Assembly (NCBI RefSeq): GCF_002237595.1
Contig: NZ_CP022529.1
Location: forward strand, 5,796,001-5,860,000
From: Labrenzia sp. VG12
GTDB taxonomy: Bacteria > Pseudomonadota > Alphaproteobacteria > Rhizobiales > Stappiaceae
DNA length: 64,000 bases
Direction: 5' to 3'
Part shown: in pieces, positions 61,068 through 64,000 of the stretch
How the letters are laid out: every line of letters begins with the position of its first letter
Position numbering within the stretch: position 1 is the stretch's first letter
Program-made: the position numbers and the translations under genes
Notes under the pieces: generated by a model
Database searches by the model: none
What the model was told of the DNA's origin: nothing
What the model saw: the letters and a program-made list of their open reading frames with translations, nothing else

Positions 61068-62246
61068 TTGAGTGTGACCAGCCTGATTGACCGGTTGAGC
61101 ATGGGTGCGCGCAAGGCGCCGGAAAGCGGAATTGTCGAGATATTCAATGCTGGATGGGGGCGCGAGGACCTGATCCCCCTCTGGGCGGGAGAGGGCGACC
61201 TGCCGACGCCGGATTTCATCTCGAGAGCCGCCAAGGAGTCCCTCGACCGGGGTGAGACGTTTTACACCTGGCAGCGCGGAATTCCGCCGCTGCGTGAAGC
61301 TCTCGCCGACTATCATCAGCGCCTTTATGGCCGGCCCTTCTTGTCGGAACGCTTTTATGTCACCGGCTCCGGGATGCAGGCAATCCAGCTCGCCGTGCAA
61401 GCGGTCTGTGATGCCGGCAGTGACGTCATAGTGCCGACACCGGCCTGGCCGAACATCACTGCAGCGGTCGAAGTGCACGGTGCACGGGCTGTCAGTGTGC
61501 CGATGCATGAAGATGAGACCGGCTGGCACTTGAGCGTCGAAGATGTCGAGGCGGCGATCACGCCCCAGACAACGGCGCTTTTTCTGAATTCTCCGTGCAA
61601 TCCGACGGGCTGGGCAGCGAGCGAAGACCTGCTCAAGGCATTTCTCGAGCTGGCACGCCGCCACAGCCTCTGGATTATCGCCGACGAAATCTACGCTCTG
61701 TTCTATTACGGTGATGCCGAGCGGGCGCCGTCTTTCTATGACGTTGCCGAAGACGATGATCAGATCATCTTTGTCAATTCCATGTCCAAGAACTGGGCCA
61801 TGACCGGTTGGCGGGTTGGCTGGATTTCAGCCCCGCCCGCACTCGGGCAGGTTTTTGAAAATCTCATCCAGTATTCGACCTCTGGCGTGCCGTCCTTTTC
61901 GCAATGGGGCGCCGTCGCGGCTTTGACGGAAGGGCAGGAGTTCCTGAAGGAGCAGGTCGCCAGGGCGCGCGCCGGGCGGGACTGCGTCGTCAACGGGCTC
62001 AAGGGTCTGAACCGGGTTCGTGTCGTGCCGCCTCAAGGCGCATTTTACCTGTTCTTTTCGGTGGATGGCGTGACGGATACCCGTCGCTTCGCTCTGGATC
62101 TCGTTCGCCAGACAGGTGTCGGTCTGGCCCCGGGAACGGCCTTTGGAGAAGGTGGCGCACACTGCCTGCGATTGTGTTATGCGCGCAGCGAGGATCAGCT
62201 GAGGGAAGCGGTGCGTCGAATTAGCGCTTGGATACCAGAGATTTAG
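61068..62246 (+). CDS. Pyridoxal-phosphate-dependent aminotransferase (class I/II fold)
   Basis: This 392-residue fold-type I aminotransferase has the substrate/cofactor segments TGSGMQAIQLAVQAV, NSPCNPTGW (PLP Asn), DEIYALFYYG, the lysine in SMSKNWAMTGWRVGW and the C-terminal arginine in CLRLCYARS. Amino-acid specificity cannot be told from sequence alone. TTG 61068 or GTG 61074 are the possible starts. It is upstream of and on the same strand as fixL, 74 bases away. Confidence 0.9.
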   Translation: MSVTSLIDRLSMGARKAPESGIVEIFNAGWGREDLIPLWAGEGDLPTPDFISRAAKESLDRGETFYTWQRGIPPLREALADYHQRLYGRPFLSERFYVTGSGMQAIQLAVQAVCDAGSDVIVPTPAWPNITAAVEVHGARAVSVPMHEDETGWHLSVEDVEAAITPQTTALFLNSPCNPTGWAASEDLLKAFLELARRHSLWIIADEIYALFYYGDAERAPSFYDVAEDDDQIIFVNSMSKNWAMTGWRVGWISAPPALGQVFENLIQYSTSGVPSFSQWGAVAALTEGQEFLKEQVARARAGRDCVVNGLKGLNRVRVVPPQGAFYLFFSVDGVTDTRRFALDLVRQTGVGLAPGTAFGEGGAHCLRLCYARSEDQLREAVRRISAWIPEI

Positions 62247-62320
62247 ACATTCAATGGGTTGCTGGCATACGTGAAACCCCTTAAACCTTGAATGGACGTG
62301 ATTTCCATTTGGGTACCGGG

Positions 62321-63520
62321 ATGGCCCACGACGACGTAATCGACCAGGATGAGGAACATGCCGCGGTAACGGAAGCGCGTCTTGCGAGCGTTTTCGATAC
62401 GGCGGCAGACGGCATTGTCGTGATCAATGACCGTGGGCAGGTGCTTGCCTTCAACAAGGCCTGCGAGCGCCTGTTCGGATATGAGGCCGCGGATCTCCTT
62501 GGGCGCAATGTCAGCCGGATCATGCCTCCCGAATATGCCCGGGCGCATGATCGCTATGTTGACAATTATCTGAAGACCGGGACGAAAAAGATCATCGGTA
62601 TCGGTCGCGAGGTTCAGGCCCAGCACAAGGACGGGACGATTTTCCCGATCGAATTGTCTGTGGGAGAAGCCGGCACACCGTGCGGACGCCAGTTCATCGG
62701 CATCTTGCGGGATTTGCGTCCGCGCAAGCAGATCGAGGACCGGCTGGCCAAGACACAGGCGCAACTGCTGCATATGACGCGGATCAGCGCTCTCGACGAG
62801 ATGGGAGCGGCCATCGCGCACGAGTTGAACCAGCCGCTGACCGCCGTCCTGCTTTATCTCCAGTCAGTGTCCCGCAAGGCCAGGGCTGAGGCCTCACTGG
62901 ATCCCCTGATCCTGGAAGTGATCGACAAGGCCGTCCGGGAAGCCGAGCGCGCGGGTGACATTATCCAGCGCATGCGTCAGCTGGTGGAAAAGAAGGCGCC
63001 GGAACGGCAAAGCGTGGAGGTGGCACAGCTGGTCGCAACCTGCCTGGAAATGGCGGAGCTCGGGGCTGGCGACAGCGCCCCCGTCATGCAGGCGGATGTC
63101 GAGCCGGACTTGCCTCCCCTGAAGGCGGACCCGGTTCAGATCCGGCAGATACTGATCAATCTTCTGCGCAATGCACGCGAGGCGGTGGCCGACCAGGTCG
63201 ATCGCAAGGTTGTGTTGTCTGTCCGCCGCGCCGCGGACCGGCTGGAGTTCAGGGTGACGGATAATGGTCCAGGGGTCCCGGCGGAAGTCGTCGACGGCTT
63301 GTTCCGGGCATTCACCGGGGCAAAACACAAGGGTGTTGGTCTCGGATTGGCCATTTCGCGCTCGATCGCGCAAAATCACGGGGGCGACTTGCGGCATGAG
63401 CCGGTGTCTCAGGGAACCGGAGCCTCCTTTCTGCTGACCTTGCCCATTGATCCGCCGGATAACGGGCCGGACGGAGAGCCGGTATCGGCCAGTCTGATTG
63501 AAGAGAGAACAGGGAATTGA
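62321..63520 (+). CDS. fixL: FixL-like oxygen-sensing histidine kinase with haem-PAS domain
   Basis: This 399-residue soluble kinase has a PAS domain (about 18-135) that keeps both residues needed in Bradyrhizobium FixL to bind haem and sense O2: a histidine in RAHDRYVDNYL (His76) and an arginine in IGIGREV (Arg96). Their 20-residue spacing is the same as between His200 and Arg220, and Ile91 matches Ile215. HisKA carries the phospho-acceptor His167 in IAHELNQPLTAV, followed by HATPase (NLLRNAREAV, DNGPGVP, GVGLGLAIS). ATG 62321 is chosen. The next gene, 5 bases away, encodes the FixJ-like partner. Confidence 0.9.
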   Translation: MAHDDVIDQDEEHAAVTEARLASVFDTAADGIVVINDRGQVLAFNKACERLFGYEAADLLGRNVSRIMPPEYARAHDRYVDNYLKTGTKKIIGIGREVQAQHKDGTIFPIELSVGEAGTPCGRQFIGILRDLRPRKQIEDRLAKTQAQLLHMTRISALDEMGAAIAHELNQPLTAVLLYLQSVSRKARAEASLDPLILEVIDKAVREAERAGDIIQRMRQLVEKKAPERQSVEVAQLVATCLEMAELGAGDSAPVMQADVEPDLPPLKADPVQIRQILINLLRNAREAVADQVDRKVVLSVRRAADRLEFRVTDNGPGVPAEVVDGLFRAFTGAKHKGVGLGLAISRSIAQNHGGDLRHEPVSQGTGASFLLTLPIDPPDNGPDGEPVSASLIEERTGN

Positions 63521-63525
63521 ACCAA

Positions 63526-63951
63526 ATGAAAGCTGACGCGGAGGCCATTTACATCGTTGACGACGACCCTGCGGTTCGTGATGCCCTGTCGGTTCTGTTC
63601 AACATGGAAGGCTACGTTGTCGAGACCTTTTCCGATGGCGACGAATTTGTCAGCTCCGCACAGAAGTCCACACCGGCCTGCGTGATGCTCGACGTGCACA
63701 TGCCGGGACGTTCCGGCATCGAGATTCTCAAGGCGCTCAACGCCGAAAGCTACCCGGCTCCGGTCTTCATCATCTCCGGGCAGGGCGACATTCCCATGGC
63801 AGTGGAAGCCATCCGCAACGGTGCCTTTGACTTTATCGAAAAGCCCTTTTCAGCCGAAGCTGTTCTGGAGCGCGTCAAGGAAAGCATTGCCATCAACCGC
63901 GCAAGGCAAAATGAAGACGCTGCACCGTCTTTCCAGGGGCCGAGTCGTTGA
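63526..63951 (+). CDS. fixJ: FixJ-like response regulator, receiver domain, truncated by frameshift
   Basis: The receiver domain has the phospho-acceptor Asp56 in MLDVHMPGRSG and the lysine in FIEKPF (Lys106). The frame stops with TGA at 63949-63951 after QGPSR, but the LuxR helix-turn-helix of FixJ follows at once in another frame (GAESLTRRELEVLKEITDGAS, to the window end). One extra G in the 4-G run at 63936-63939 would restore a full FixJ. ATG 63526 lies 5 bases after the fixL stop with AGGGAATTG upstream. As drawn, the product would lack its DNA-binding domain. Confidence 0.85.
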   Translation: MKADAEAIYIVDDDPAVRDALSVLFNMEGYVVETFSDGDEFVSSAQKSTPACVMLDVHMPGRSGIEILKALNAESYPAPVFIISGQGDIPMAVEAIRNGAFDFIEKPFSAEAVLERVKESIAINRARQNEDAAPSFQGPSR

Positions 63952-64000
63952 CCCGGCGCGAGCTGGAAGTGCTCAAGGAAATCACGGACGGCGCTTCGAA
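63948..64000 (+). pseudogene. Start of the FixJ LuxR-type DNA-binding domain, in the shifted frame
   Basis: This frame reads LTRRELEVLKEITDGAS, the opening of a LuxR/FixJ helix-turn-helix, and runs off the right edge. It has no plausible start of its own, so it is the displaced end of the FixJ-like gene. Confidence 0.7.

Noticed and set aside
1..64000. tRNA, rRNA, CRISPR, prophage or insertion-sequence genes
   Set aside because: I looked for T-loop patterns, regularly spaced repeats, and transposase or integrase motifs and saw none. The S24-like regulator has no phage neighbours.

Overview
The window is about 62-64% G+C (estimated by eye), densely packed with genes on both strands, and looks like ordinary chromosome from a marine-type alphaproteobacterium. 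A class I lysyl-tRNA synthetase, a PodJ-like polarity factor, the TauE/TIGR02186 pair, FixL/FixJ-like regulators and the ligase-associated DNA-repair set point to Rhizobiales/Hyphomicrobiales, and the gene content resembles Stappiaceae (Roseibium/Labrenzia). That genus-level placement is an impression from gene content, not a computed result. I found no tRNA, rRNA, insertion sequence, prophage or CRISPR array.

Layout. 0-8.4 kb: housekeeping and miscellaneous genes (end of a LysR regulator, a CDP-alcohol phosphatidyltransferase, apaG, a hydrolase, a TerB protein, lysyl-tRNA synthetase, a YfbK-type VWA protein, a ProC-like reductase). 8.4-12.2 kb: a globin-coupled chemotaxis receptor with CZB and PilZ domains, then a pair of genes that keep the folds of a thermonuclease and an S24 (LexA-like) regulator but lack their catalytic residues. 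12.3-18.3 kb: a DUF952-pyrD-DinB group, a MATE exporter, a histone-deacetylase-family hydrolase and two unknowns. 18.8-27.9 kb: an AraC regulator and a fatty-acid or acyl-CoA degradation operon (acyl-CoA dehydrogenase, GST, thiolase, FadJ-like). A nearby MerR regulator probably controls the operon through related palindromes at both promoters.

28.3-36.2 kb: a large PodJ-like protein, the TauE/TIGR02186 operon, an AI-2E family transporter followed by a 35-residue membrane protein, and a membrane-anchored unknown. 36.3-40.9 kb: PdeM, a DEXH helicase and an exonuclease, three members of the ligase-associated DNA damage cluster. The fourth member, the ATP-dependent ligase, sits at 50.0-51.7 kb. 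Between them lie a secreted beta-helix protein, an LprI/PAN-domain protein, a TetR-MipA pair, a DEAD-box RNA helicase and a second PilZ-bearing chemoreceptor.

53.8-64 kb is a signalling region: a CrbR/ErdR-like response regulator, a GGDEF/EAL protein, a CrbS-like sodium-symporter-fused hybrid kinase, an aminotransferase, and a FixL-like haem-PAS kinase with its FixJ-like regulator. Two genes here are interrupted by apparent one-base deletions in G/C runs: the hybrid kinase loses its receiver domain into another frame, and the FixJ-like regulator loses its DNA-binding domain. These may be real lesions or homopolymer sequencing errors, and should be checked before the region is interpreted. Cyclic-di-GMP is a recurring theme, with two PilZ chemoreceptors and a GGDEF/EAL enzyme.
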